A DNA stretch of 52,857 nucleotides. Origin: Prevotellaceae bacterium UBA4359. Its GTDB lineage: Bacteria; Bacteroidota; Bacteroidia; Bacteroidales; Bacteroidaceae. Numbering within the stretch: the stretch's first letter is position 1; the number at the start of each line of letters is the position of its first letter. The position numbers were made by a program, and so were the translations under genes. This document shows, piece by piece, positions 15,317 to 23,112 of this stretch. Below the pieces are notes generated by a model. The model searched no databases. It was not told the origin of the DNA and was given only the letters and a program-made list of their open reading frames with translations. The stretch spans positions 1 through 52,857 of the forward strand of contig DGSP01000025.1 of NCBI GenBank assembly GCA_002393555.1, in the 5' to 3' direction.

Positions 15317-15350
15317 AAGTTTTTTGCCAGCCCATGCGCTGGGCGATTTT
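15317..15350 (-). promoter_or_regulatory. 34-base leader repeat before the sulfur-carrier gene
   Basis: A 34-base stretch containing GCCAGCCCATGCGCTGGGCG lies about nine bases before the start codon. It is identical to 16348-16381 before cysK. On the transcript it can form a CCAGC-GCATGG-GCTGG hairpin next to the ribosome-binding region. Confidence 0.65.
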
Positions 15351-15403
15351 TAATGAACAATGAATAATTAACAATGAAGCCATGCGGCTTGTTTTTCCAA
15401 TCA

Positions 15404-16339
15404 TCAATTATCCGAGAAAAGTGCCGTGCTCAAGTATCGTTCTCCCGTGTCAGGCAACAGCACCACGATGGTCTTACCTGCATTCTCGGGACGTTTGGCA
15501 ATCTCGATGGCAGCATGAGCGGCAGCACCACTGCTGATGCCCACCAACACCCCCTCAACCTTGGCCAGACGGCGGGCTGCGGCAAAGGCATCCTCATTCT
15601 TCACACGGAAGATTTCGTCATACACCCCTGTGTTCAGCACCTTAGGAGTGAAGCCAGCCCCGATACCCTGCAACTTGTGGGGGCCAGGTTTGCCCCCCGA
15701 CAACACAGGAGAATCCTTCGGCTCCACAGCCACCACCTTCACCTTCGGATTGAGGCCCTTCAGCACCTCGCCCACACCTGTGATGGTGCCGCCCGTGCCC
15801 ACCCCAGCCACAAAGATATCCACCTTTCCATCCGTATCAGCCCAAATCTCCTTGGCTGTCGTCATGCGGTGAATCTGCGGATTGGCCTCATTGTCGAACT
15901 GCTGCGGAATGAACCCTCCTGTCTCGGCAGCCAGTTCCTGAGCCTTGCGGATGGCTCCAGGCATACCCTCATGGGCAGGAGTGAGCACCAGACGTGCGCC
16001 AAGACTGCGGAGCAGTGTCCGGCGTTCCACACTCATGCTGTCGGGCATGGTCAAGACGAGTTTGTAGCCACGCTGTGCGGCCACCAGTGCCAGTCCCACA
16101 CCCGTGTTGCCACTGGTCGGTTCGATGATGACCGTGTTCTTGGTGAGCACACCCTCACGCTCAGCCTTCTCGATGAGTGCCAAGCCCACACGGTCTTTCA
16201 CGCTGCGTCCGGGGTTCAGGTATTCCAACTTAGCCAACACCCGTGCCCTGAGGCGTTCGTTCTTCTCGGTCTTCGATAGTTCCAGCAGCGGTGTCTTTCC
16301 AATCAGTTCCACCAGACTGCTTGCGATTTTCTTTGCCAT
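15404..16339 (-). CDS. cysK: Cysteine synthase
   Basis: A 311-residue PLP enzyme that forms cysteine from O-acetylserine and a sulfur donor. Lys48 in NPGRSVKDR binds PLP, TSGNTG (75-80) binds the substrate and GTGGTITG contacts the phosphate. ATG 16339 (MAKKIASSLVELIGKTPLLE) was chosen because it starts the family's usual N-terminus; an upstream in-frame extension is leader. Because a thiocarboxylate carrier and a JAMM protease follow in the same operon, it may use the protein thiocarboxylate, as CysM does in Mycobacterium, rather than free sulfide. That is inference. A regulated promoter lies just upstream (16410-16479). Confidence 0.94.
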   Translation of the reverse strand: MAKKIASSLVELIGKTPLLELSKTEKNERLRARVLAKLEYLNPGRSVKDRVGLALIEKAEREGVLTKNTVIIEPTSGNTGVGLALVAAQRGYKLVLTMPDSMSVERRTLLRSLGARLVLTPAHEGMPGAIRKAQELAAETGGFIPQQFDNEANPQIHRMTTAKEIWADTDGKVDIFVAGVGTGGTITGVGEVLKGLNPKVKVVAVEPKDSPVLSGGKPGPHKLQGIGAGFTPKVLNTGVYDEIFRVKNEDAFAAARRLAKVEGVLVGISSGAAAHAAIEIAKRPENAGKTIVVLLPDTGERYLSTALFSDN

Positions 16340-16347
16340 AGTTACAT

Positions 16348-16381
16348 AAAGTTTTTTGCCAGCCCATGCGCTGGGCGATTT
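16348..16381 (-). promoter_or_regulatory. 34-base leader repeat before cysK
   Basis: Identical to 15317-15350 and at the same distance (eight to nine bases) from the start codon. Both genes also begin with ATGGCAAAGA, so the leader and start region look duplicated. Confidence 0.65.
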
Positions 16382-16409
16382 TACAATTATCAACACCTAT
16401 TTTCCGATG

Positions 16410-16479
16410 CAAAGTTCGTTGTTTTCCATCCGCCGCACAATCCCCTCTCTGTGGCATTCTGCTACCACTTTTATGGTAG
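16410..16479 (-). promoter_or_regulatory. Regulated promoter of the cysK-encapsulin operon (CTACC-N8-GGTAG operator)
   Basis: On the minus strand the dyad CTACC-N8-GGTAG starts at 16479 and GAACTTTG ends at 16410, exactly 70 bases in all. The same operator and spacing occur at 18751-18820, 22981-23050 and 28440-28509. The -7 box here is one base off TAnnTTTG. The dyad overlaps the end of the upstream sulfhydrylase gene. Confidence 0.75.
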
Positions 16480-17643
16480 AGCCTGCACAATATCCTCATA
16501 GATGTCGTCCACATCCTCCAGTCCCACCGAGAGCCGGATAGTCGTGTCGCGCACATCCATCGCCAGTTTCTGACTGCGGCTGAAGGGGCCGAAGATAGTG
16601 CTGTAGGGATGGATGGCCAGAGTCTTGTTGTCAAACAGATTCGTTACACGCCGCACCAGCCGCAAGTGGTCGATGAAGTGGAAACAAGCCTGCTTGTCGC
16701 TCAGGTCGATGGTGAGCATAGCCCCAGCCGTAGGACCGAACTGCTTCTGTGCCAAGGTGTAGAAAGGATTCGTCTCCAGCCCCACATAATTCGTCTGCAC
16801 AATCCGCGGCACATCAACCAGTCGCCGAGCCAAGTCCAGCGCATTCTGTGCCTGCACCCGATAGCGGGCATCGAGGGTTTCCAGTCCCAAGGTCTGCATG
16901 TAGGCCGCATGAGGAGCCATGTAACTGCCCAGATTGTAGAGCAGTTCGGCACGGATGCGTTGCGCCATCTGCGGAAAAGCCCCATAGTCTATCAGCAGAC
17001 CACCCAGCGAGGTGGCACCGCCAGAGATGTACTTCGTGCTGCTCACCACCTCCATATCCACCCCCAAAGCCTTGGCACTGAACTGAGTGAAGGGGATGAT
17101 GGTCGTGTCGGCAATGAGGGGGATGCCACGCTGATGGGCTATCTCGGCCAGTGCCCTGAGGTCAGCCACCTCCATCTGCGGGTTAGTGATGATTTCCAGA
17201 AAGATGCAAGCCGTCCGTTCATCCACAGCCTGGCGCACAGCATCAAGGTCAAGTAAATCTACAAAACGCCCTTCCACCCCAAGTCGTGCTAACGTGCGGT
17301 TGATAAGTCCCACCGTGTTGCCGAACAAATGGCGTGAGGTGACGATATTCTGTCCCTGTTCCGTCACCGCCAACAGTGCGTTGGTGATAGCAGCCATGCC
17401 CGAACAGAAAGCAAACACATTGTTCGCACCCGTCAGAGCCTTCACCCTGTCCTCCAGATGCGTCACCGTCGGGTTCGTCACCCTCGAATAACTGGGTGCA
17501 GCCGAACGGCCACAGAAAGCATCAGCCATCTCCTTGGCCGAAGCAAACTCATAGGCCGCCGTGTGATACACCGGCATTCCCACTGCCCCATAGGCATCAG
17601 GGAGAGGGTATCTTGTCTGAATCGCTATCGTCGATTTTTTCAT
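16471..17643 (-). CDS. Cys/Met-metabolism PLP enzyme, probably O-acetylhomoserine sulfhydrylase-like
   Basis: This 390-residue PLP enzyme belongs to the trans-sulfuration family. Lys204 in SSTKYISGG binds PLP, and SYSRVTNPTVTHLEDRV and FAFCSGMAAITNALLA are family landmarks. Members include MetY (O-acetylhomoserine sulfhydrylase), MetB and gamma-lyases. In thiocarboxylate-dependent methionine synthesis, MetY adds the carrier thiocarboxylate to O-acetylhomoserine, so the co-encoded carrier, E1 and JAMM protease favour that role. It is shorter than typical MetY (about 430 residues), so a gamma-synthase or gamma-lyase remains possible. It lies between the response regulator and cysK on the same strand. 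Confidence 0.85.
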   Translation of the reverse strand: MKKSTIAIQTRYPLPDAYGAVGMPVYHTAAYEFASAKEMADAFCGRSAAPSYSRVTNPTVTHLEDRVKALTGANNVFAFCSGMAAITNALLAVTEQGQNIVTSRHLFGNTVGLINRTLARLGVEGRFVDLLDLDAVRQAVDERTACIFLEIITNPQMEVADLRALAEIAHQRGIPLIADTTIIPFTQFSAKALGVDMEVVSSTKYISGGATSLGGLLIDYGAFPQMAQRIRAELLYNLGSYMAPHAAYMQTLGLETLDARYRVQAQNALDLARRLVDVPRIVQTNYVGLETNPFYTLAQKQFGPTAGAMLTIDLSDKQACFHFIDHLRLVRRVTNLFDNKTLAIHPYSTIFGPFSRSQKLAMDVRDTTIRLSVGLEDVDDIYEDIVQALP

Positions 17644-17659
17644 TGTCCGTACCGTTTTT

Positions 17660-17771
17660 ATAAGTTAAAAGTTAAAAACTAAAAGTTAAAAGTAAAAGTA
17701 TCCTCCATTCGGGATGTATGCCATCAAGGGGAAAGGTAACTTAAACTTTTAGTTTTTCACTTTTCACTTTA
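17660..17771. repeat. AT-rich palindromic repeat (AACTTTTAG type)
   Basis: Tandem AAGTTAAAAACTAAAAG motifs, the core TCCATTCGGGATGTATGCC and mirrored AACTTTTAGTTTTTCAC motifs form a long imperfect inverted repeat. Near-identical elements lie at 19766-19912 and 29509-29612. Confidence 0.88.
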
Positions 17772-18434
17772 CTATATATAATATTCCACCATCTCCACCA
17801 GTCCAGCCCTCAGAGCATACTTCGTGGCCTCATAGATGGTGTTCACATTGATTTTCCTGAAGATATTCTTCTTGTGCGTCGTGATAGTGTGGATGCTCGA
17901 ATTGCGTTCAGCCGCAATCTCCTTCACCGACCTGCCCAAGGCGATGAGCCTCAGCACCTCCTTCTCTGCAGCCGTCAGTTGGTCGCGCTCCAGCGGCGAG
18001 AGTTGAGGCGGCGGAGCAAGCAGCAAGTTGGTCACCTGATGGCAGAGGAAGCGCACACCCGTGATGGCACACTTCAGCGCCGTGATGATTTCCTGTGCCG
18101 AATCGTCCTTCAGCACCATGCTGAACTGCTGCTCCACACTCAGCCGCCTGATAAGCCCTTCTGTCAGTTCAGCCGAAAAAAGCACCCACTGCACAAAGGG
18201 GAAGCGTTCGGCCAGATTCAGCAGTTCGTCGGGACCGCCCAGGTCGAAGAGCGTGTAGTCAATCACCACCACTGCCTCGGGCCACTCCTTCAGGTCGGCA
18301 ATCAGTTCCGCCCTGTGCGCCAGTTCCTTCACCTCCAGCCCCTCCACGTCTTTCAGAGCCATACGCGCCAGTGCCTTCAGTCCCAGCCGTGTGATGTCTT
18401 GATTGTCTGCTATGATGATGCGTTTTTTGTCCAT
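17772..18434 (-). CDS. LuxR/NarL-type response regulator heading the sulfur cluster
   Basis: A 220-residue DNA-binding response regulator. The receiver domain has the phospho-acceptor Asp59 (VVVIDYT) and Lys109 (MVLKDD). The C-terminal LuxR helix-turn-helix spans about 153-195 (LTAAEKEVLRLIALGRS, then IHTITTHKKNIF). ATG 18434 was chosen because the receiver starts there; the frame runs open far upstream but that part is non-coding. It precedes the sulfhydrylase gene on the same strand and faces a divergent transport cluster. Four nearby promoters share a dyad operator of the size bound by LuxR-type dimers, so it is the obvious candidate regulator. Its kinase is not adjacent. Confidence 0.9.
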   Translation of the reverse strand: MDKKRIIIADNQDITRLGLKALARMALKDVEGLEVKELAHRAELIADLKEWPEAVVVIDYTLFDLGGPDELLNLAERFPFVQWVLFSAELTEGLIRRLSVEQQFSMVLKDDSAQEIITALKCAITGVRFLCHQVTNLLLAPPPQLSPLERDQLTAAEKEVLRLIALGRSVKEIAAERNSSIHTITTHKKNIFRKINVNTIYEATKYALRAGLVEMVEYYI

Positions 18435-18471
18435 GAGTCCAATCGTTTGTCGTGTCCTGAATTTTCGAGTG

Positions 18472-18502
18472 CAAAGGTACGCCGCCAAGATGCTTTTGCC
18501 AA
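18472..18502 (-). promoter_or_regulatory. Promoter of the response regulator gene
   Basis: On the minus strand, TTGG followed by 19 bases and TACCTTTG (box at 18479-18472) fits the Bacteroidetes consensus. It lacks the CTACC-N8-GGTAG operator found at its presumed target promoters. Confidence 0.65.
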
Positions 18503-18591
18503 GAAAGCGCATTGAATTTAGTAAAATTATCCACCGGCAGGCCGTCTGACAGAAAAAACTTAATGACCATCCTTTTCTGAGCGAGAGAAGG

Positions 18592-18668
18592 CAAAAGGGG
18601 TGTGACTCAGACCTATGGTACAGGTGTGACTCAGACCTATGGCATAGGTGTGACTCACACCCCTTTTG
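18592..18668. repeat. 24-base direct repeats inside a 14-base inverted repeat
   Basis: CAAAAGGGGTGTGA (18592-18605) is mirrored exactly by TCACACCCCTTTTG (18655-18668). Between them, two and a half units starting GTGTGACTCAGACCTATGG repeat with a 24-base period. The element lies in the 439-base divergent intergenic region, which holds no gene, upstream of the operator at 18751. Confidence 0.8.
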
Positions 18669-18750
18669 AGGTTGTGGAAGCCCCCCAGAATCGCCATGCA
18701 TAGTGGGTTGGTGACCCGACAGGCTGACGAGAATGTGCGGCCAGAAATTT

Positions 18751-18820
18751 CTACCATTTTCAGGGTAGAAGAATACCACACCATCGGGATTCTGCAAGAA
18801 AGAGAAAGGCCGTACCTTTG
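18751..18820 (+). promoter_or_regulatory. Regulated promoter of the binding-protein/SusC cluster
   Basis: CTACC-N8-GGTAG occupies 18751-18768 and TACCTTTG 18813-18820. The bases CA at positions 29-30 and GG-AT near 36-40 of the block are also shared with the three other copies. The binding protein starts at 18874. Confidence 0.8.
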
Positions 18821-18873
18821 CACCGAAATTCAAATCGAATGAATTGTTACACATATATAATATAAAGACAGAC

Positions 18874-19761
18874 ATGAACGCAAAAACATTACTCACAGCC
18901 ATTGCCGTAGCCACAACGCTCACGGCAAGAGGAGCGACAGGACAAAACGACGGCATCATCACGATAGCCGCAAGCAAGACAAGCAAGCCTCTGGTGGAGA
19001 GATGGATTGAAGGCTACAAGACCCTGCATCCCCACGTGCAGATAGTCGTGATGAGCGGAGGGACGACCGATGCCGACCTCACACTCACCCTCGCCCCCAC
19101 GCCGAGCAACCCACAAGAGACACCCACAAAAGTCACCTACGTGGCGCGCTACGCCCTGCTGCCCGTCACGCCAGCCTCCAACCCCCTGCTCGCCGACATT
19201 CAGCAGAAAGAGTGGAAGAGCAAAGACCTGAAGAAACTCTTCTTCAGAGCCGAAGACCTCGACGAAGAATATGAAGAAGCCACAGAAAGCAAACACAACC
19301 GACTGTACGACAAACTCACCGTCTATTCTGGCAGCAGCAGAAAATCCGTCACACGCACCTTCGCCGCCCACTTCGGACGCAGAGCGGACGACCTGCGCGG
19401 CAACCGCATCGCTGGCGACGACCTCTACCTGCTCTCAGCCATCGAGGAAGAGAAGACCGCCGTCACCTTCAACACCCTCAGCAACCTCTACGACCTCACC
19501 TCACGCACCCTCAGCCCCAACCTCGTCCTTCTGCCCCTCAGCGTGAAGAAGGCACAAAGCGAAGCCCTCCTTTCGGGCAACCTCGACGAAACGCTCCAAC
19601 TCATCGAGAGCCAGCACATCGACCTCATCCCCGTAGAAGACATCGGCTTCACCTACCAAACCACCGACGCCGACATCGACCAGTTTCTCCGCTGGGTGGT
19701 GAGCGACGGACAGCAGTACAACCACCAGCAAGGCTTCCTCCGCCTGCCACAGAACAGTTGA
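18874..19761 (+). CDS. PstS-like periplasmic substrate-binding protein
   Basis: A 295-residue exported protein with a signal peptide (TLLTAIAVATTLTARGATG) and a type-2 periplasmic binding fold (IITIAASKTSKPLVERWIEG, then VVMSGGTTDADLTL). It resembles the phosphate/sulfate binding-protein group, but the usual tetrapeptide ligand motifs are not clear and no ABC permease is encoded nearby. It precedes a SusC/SusD pair and shares their regulated promoter type, so it may hand a substrate, perhaps a sulfur compound, to or from the outer-membrane system. ATG 18874 was chosen over an upstream in-frame ATG because the signal peptide starts there. Confidence 0.7.
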   Translation: MNAKTLLTAIAVATTLTARGATGQNDGIITIAASKTSKPLVERWIEGYKTLHPHVQIVVMSGGTTDADLTLTLAPTPSNPQETPTKVTYVARYALLPVTPASNPLLADIQQKEWKSKDLKKLFFRAEDLDEEYEEATESKHNRLYDKLTVYSGSSRKSVTRTFAAHFGRRADDLRGNRIAGDDLYLLSAIEEEKTAVTFNTLSNLYDLTSRTLSPNLVLLPLSVKKAQSEALLSGNLDETLQLIESQHIDLIPVEDIGFTYQTTDADIDQFLRWVVSDGQQYNHQQGFLRLPQNS

Positions 19762-19765
19762 TAGT

Positions 19766-19912
19766 AACTTAAACTTTTAGTTTTTATAAGTTAAAAGTTA
19801 AAAACTAAAAGTTAAAAGTAAAAGAATCCTCCATTCGGGATGTGTGCCATCAAGGGGAAAAGTAACTTAAACTTTTAGTTTTTAGTTTTTAACTTTTAGT
19901 TTTTACACACAC
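19766..19912. repeat. AT-rich palindromic repeat before the SusC gene
   Basis: Same family as 17660-17771 and 29509-29612, with the core TCCATTCGGGATGTGTGCC. It fills the gap between the binding protein and SusC genes. Confidence 0.88.
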
Positions 19913-19913
19913 A

Positions 19914-22900
19914 ATGACAACACAACACAAAATTCTCCTGGCAGCGGCATTCTCCGCTGCCACTTCTTTAGCCGCACATGCACAGACCATCAGCGGCACC
20001 ATATCCGACGCTCTGAATGGCGACCCCATAGCAGGAGCCGCAGTCAAGTATGGCAACGGACGGGGCGTGACCTCCGACATCGACGGACACTTCTCCATCG
20101 GCGTGAAGTCGCTGCCCATCAAACTCACCATCACCTACACCGGCTACCGCCCACAGACCCTCACCGTCTATGACGATGAAGAAGACATCGAGGTGAAACT
20201 CACCGAACAGCGCAACTTCCTCAACGACGTGGTCGTGGTGGGCTATGGCACCCAGAGCCGCACACAGTTGACAGGTTCGGTCGTGACTGTCAAGGCAGAC
20301 GTGTTTGAGAACAGCACAGCCAGCACCCTCGACGGAGCCTTGAGCGGACAGGTGGCCGGACTGAACGTGACCGCAGCCAGCGGACAGCCAGGAGCAGAGA
20401 GCAGCATCCGCATCCGTGGCGGCAACTCTGTGAATGCCAGCAACGACCCCCTTTACGTGGTCGATGGTTTCATCTACTACAAAGACGCCTCCTCCAGTGG
20501 GACAGGATTGGGAGCCATCGAGAGCAGCCTCAATCCGCTTGCCACTATCAACCCCAACGACATCGAGCGCATCGAAGTGCTGAAAGACGTGTCGGCCACC
20601 GCCATCTACGGTTCGCGCGGAGCCAACGGTGTCATCCTCATCACCACCAAGAAAGGGAAACTTGGTGAGAAAAAAGCCCACATCTCTTATGGCTACAGCA
20701 TCGGGCTGAGCAGTGTGAGCAAGCACCTCGACCTGCTCAACGCTTCCGAATGGGCACAGTTTCAGAAGACCTATTTCAGCAATAAGGGAGGCTATACTGA
20801 CGAACAAATCAAGGCACTCGGCAAAGGAACAGACTGGCAGGATGCCGTGCTCAGGACTGCCGTTCAGCAGGCACACGAACTCTCCATCAATGGCAGCACC
20901 GACAAGAGCCGCTATGCCTTCTCCGCCTCCTACACTGACCAAGACGGCATCGTGCTCAATTCGGGGTTCCAACGCTACAACTTCCACACCAATGCGGAGT
21001 GGGAGTTGCAGAAGAATCTGAAGTTCGGCATCAATGCCACCTACGGACGCAGCAAGCAGCAGGGTTTGACCACCACCGAGGAACAGGTGTTCAACTCATC
21101 GCCCTACTCTGCTGGCATCACCAATAGTTTTGTCTATGCCCTGCTCATGCCGCCTGTCATCAGCGTCCATAACGCCGATGGCTCCTACAACTTCACCAAC
21201 CCATACGAATATGCCTACTTCGCCATTGGCGACCATGCCGCCAACCCCGTCTATGACCTGAAAGAGAGCGTGGCGGAGAACGTGAACAACTACCTGCTCA
21301 GCAACGTGTGGGCAAGTTATAAACTGGGGGGCTTCACCTTGAAAGCCACAGTGGGACTAAGCAGTGAGAAACTCACCCAAAACTACTTCTCGGGAGCCTA
21401 CACCTCGTTGGGCTTGGCCACCCAAGGCATCGGTGGAACGGGAAACAGGCAGACTGATGTATGGCAACAGGAATACACATTATCATATAATAAAGAACTT
21501 GGCATCCATCAGATTGACGCTTTGGCGGGCTACACCAAGCAGACAAGCACTTCGACCCACAGTGCCATCCGCACCAACCACTTCACCAACGAGACGCTGA
21601 AGCAGTACAACCTCGGCGATGGTGCCAACATCTACACCCCACAGACGGGCATCAGCGAGAGCACCCTCAACAGCCTCATCGCCCGAGTGAACTACACACT
21701 GCTCGACCGCTACAATGCCACCGCCACCTTCCGTGCCGACCGCTCCAGCCGATTCTCGAAGAATCACCGCTGGGGCTACTTCCCGTCACTCGGACTCTCA
21801 TGGAATGCAGATAAAGAAAACTTCCTCGCCCATGCACGGCACATCGACTATTTGAAACTTCGCCTCACAGGAGGACTCGTAGGCAATCAGGAAATACCCG
21901 ACTATGCCTTCTCCACCTCCTACAATACAGGTTCCTATGGCGGTTCATCCTCCTATGCCAAAGCAAATACCGCAAACGACAACCTGAAGTGGGAAACCAC
22001 CGCATCCTACAACCTCGGTGCAGACCTCGGACTTTGGGGCGGACGATTCAATGTGGTACTCGATCTCTATTACAAGAAGACCTCGGATCTCCTGCTCGAT
22101 GTACCGATGGGCTTTGCCAATGGTGTGACCAGCCAACTTCAGAATGTGGGTAATGTAGAAAACAAAGGTATCGAACTGGCTGTGAACGGCACCCTGCTCA
22201 AACGTCGTCACCTGCAATGGACAGCCTCTGCCAACCTCGCCCACAACAAGAATGAAATCACCAACATGGGCAAGACCAACAATGTCATCCAAGGGGCAGA
22301 CAACCAACAGATTCTCCGCAAAGGTGAAGCACTCGGTTCCTTCTACGGTTTGCAGTTCGTGGGTATCGTACAAAATGGGGAGGATGTGAGCCAACAGCCG
22401 ACAGTGAACGGACTCACCCCAAAAGCCGGTGATGCCAAGTTTGCCGATGCCAACAACGACGGGAAGATTGACGGTAACGACCGTGTGATTCTCGGCTCCA
22501 TACAGCCCGACCTCACCTACGGTTTCTCTTCCCAACTGCAAGTGCGCGAGTGGGACTTCTCCGTCACCTTTGCTGGCAGTCATGGTGGCAAACTCTACAA
22601 TGCTCTGGGCAGGCGGTTGGAGCAGACAGGTGACTCCTACAACGTGCTCTCCACTGTGAAGGATGCATGGACAGCAGAGCGAGGCGGCAACACCCTTCCC
22701 CTCGCCTCCACCTCACGACCCTTCTCCTACATCGACAGCCGCTATGTGCAGAGTGCCTCCTACTTGAAACTCAGGAATCTGACCATCGGCTATCGTCCCC
22801 GACTGCCCAAGTCATTTCCCCTCTCCCTACGCATCTATGCCACTGCCTCCAACCTCTTCACCCTCACCCCCTACAAGGGCTATGACCCCGAAGTCAGCGG

Positions 22901-22967
22901 TGGCACAGACCGTGGAGCCTACCCATCAGCAAGGACATTCACGTTTGGGGTGAGCATCACGTTATAA
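19914..22967 (+). CDS. SusC/RagA-family TonB-dependent outer-membrane transporter
   Basis: A 1017-residue outer-membrane transporter. After a signal peptide (residues 1-23) comes a carboxypeptidase-like regulatory domain (TISGTISDALNGDPIAGA, about 25-95), the plug (VVVVGYGTQSRTQLTGS, then VLKDVSATAIYGSRGANGV, about 105-225) and a 22-strand-type barrel ending FGVSITL. With the SusD-like protein encoded next it should import a large or bound substrate using TonB energy. SusC/D pairs are best known for glycans and peptides. Position beside sulfur genes and a shared operator suggest a sulfur-containing substrate such as a thiol peptide, but this is inference. No glycoside hydrolase is nearby. Confidence 0.95.
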   Translation: MTTQHKILLAAAFSAATSLAAHAQTISGTISDALNGDPIAGAAVKYGNGRGVTSDIDGHFSIGVKSLPIKLTITYTGYRPQTLTVYDDEEDIEVKLTEQRNFLNDVVVVGYGTQSRTQLTGSVVTVKADVFENSTASTLDGALSGQVAGLNVTAASGQPGAESSIRIRGGNSVNASNDPLYVVDGFIYYKDASSSGTGLGAIESSLNPLATINPNDIERIEVLKDVSATAIYGSRGANGVILITTKKGKLGEKKAHISYGYSIGLSSVSKHLDLLNASEWAQFQKTYFSNKGGYTDEQIKALGKGTDWQDAVLRTAVQQAHELSINGSTDKSRYAFSASYTDQDGIVLNSGFQRYNFHTNAEWELQKNLKFGINATYGRSKQQGLTTTEEQVFNSSPYSAGITNSFVYALLMPPVISVHNADGSYNFTNPYEYAYFAIGDHAANPVYDLKESVAENVNNYLLSNVWASYKLGGFTLKATVGLSSEKLTQNYFSGAYTSLGLATQGIGGTGNRQTDVWQQEYTLSYNKELGIHQIDALAGYTKQTSTSTHSAIRTNHFTNETLKQYNLGDGANIYTPQTGISESTLNSLIARVNYTLLDRYNATATFRADRSSRFSKNHRWGYFPSLGLSWNADKENFLAHARHIDYLKLRLTGGLVGNQEIPDYAFSTSYNTGSYGGSSSYAKANTANDNLKWETTASYNLGADLGLWGGRFNVVLDLYYKKTSDLLLDVPMGFANGVTSQLQNVGNVENKGIELAVNGTLLKRRHLQWTASANLAHNKNEITNMGKTNNVIQGADNQQILRKGEALGSFYGLQFVGIVQNGEDVSQQPTVNGLTPKAGDAKFADANNDGKIDGNDRVILGSIQPDLTYGFSSQLQVREWDFSVTFAGSHGGKLYNALGRRLEQTGDSYNVLSTVKDAWTAERGGNTLPLASTSRPFSYIDSRYVQSASYLKLRNLTIGYRPRLPKSFPLSLRIYATASNLFTLTPYKGYDPEVSGGTDRGAYPSARTFTFGVSITL

Positions 22968-22980
22968 AAAAGAGAAGCCC

Positions 22981-23050
22981 CTCCCCCATTTATGGTATGG
23001 CAATAGCCCATGAGGGGTATTTCGAGACTGACGAAATGGCCGTACCTTTG
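22981..23050 (+). promoter_or_regulatory. Regulated promoter before the SusD-like gene
   Basis: CTCCC-N8-GGTAT (one mismatch in each half of the dyad) at 22981-22998 and TACCTTTG at 23043-23050, with the same 70-base frame as the other three promoters. Bases 23-40 of the block are nearly identical to the copy at 28440. SusD may therefore be transcribed on its own as well as with SusC. Confidence 0.75.
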
Positions 23051-23112
23051 CACCAGATTTAGAAAAGCAAACACAATTTATTCATTAAGGTAAAAAAAAG
23101 GAGATCACAAAC

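Noticed and set aside
17772..18986. 404-residue version of the response regulator
   Set aside because: The first about 184 codons cover the promoter and repeat region and look non-coding; the receiver domain starts at 18434.
18874..19761. Calling the binding protein a phosphate-specific PstS
   Set aside because: No pstC, pstA, pstB or phoU follows, ligand motifs are not clear, and the neighbours point to sulfur metabolism, so only the fold is named.
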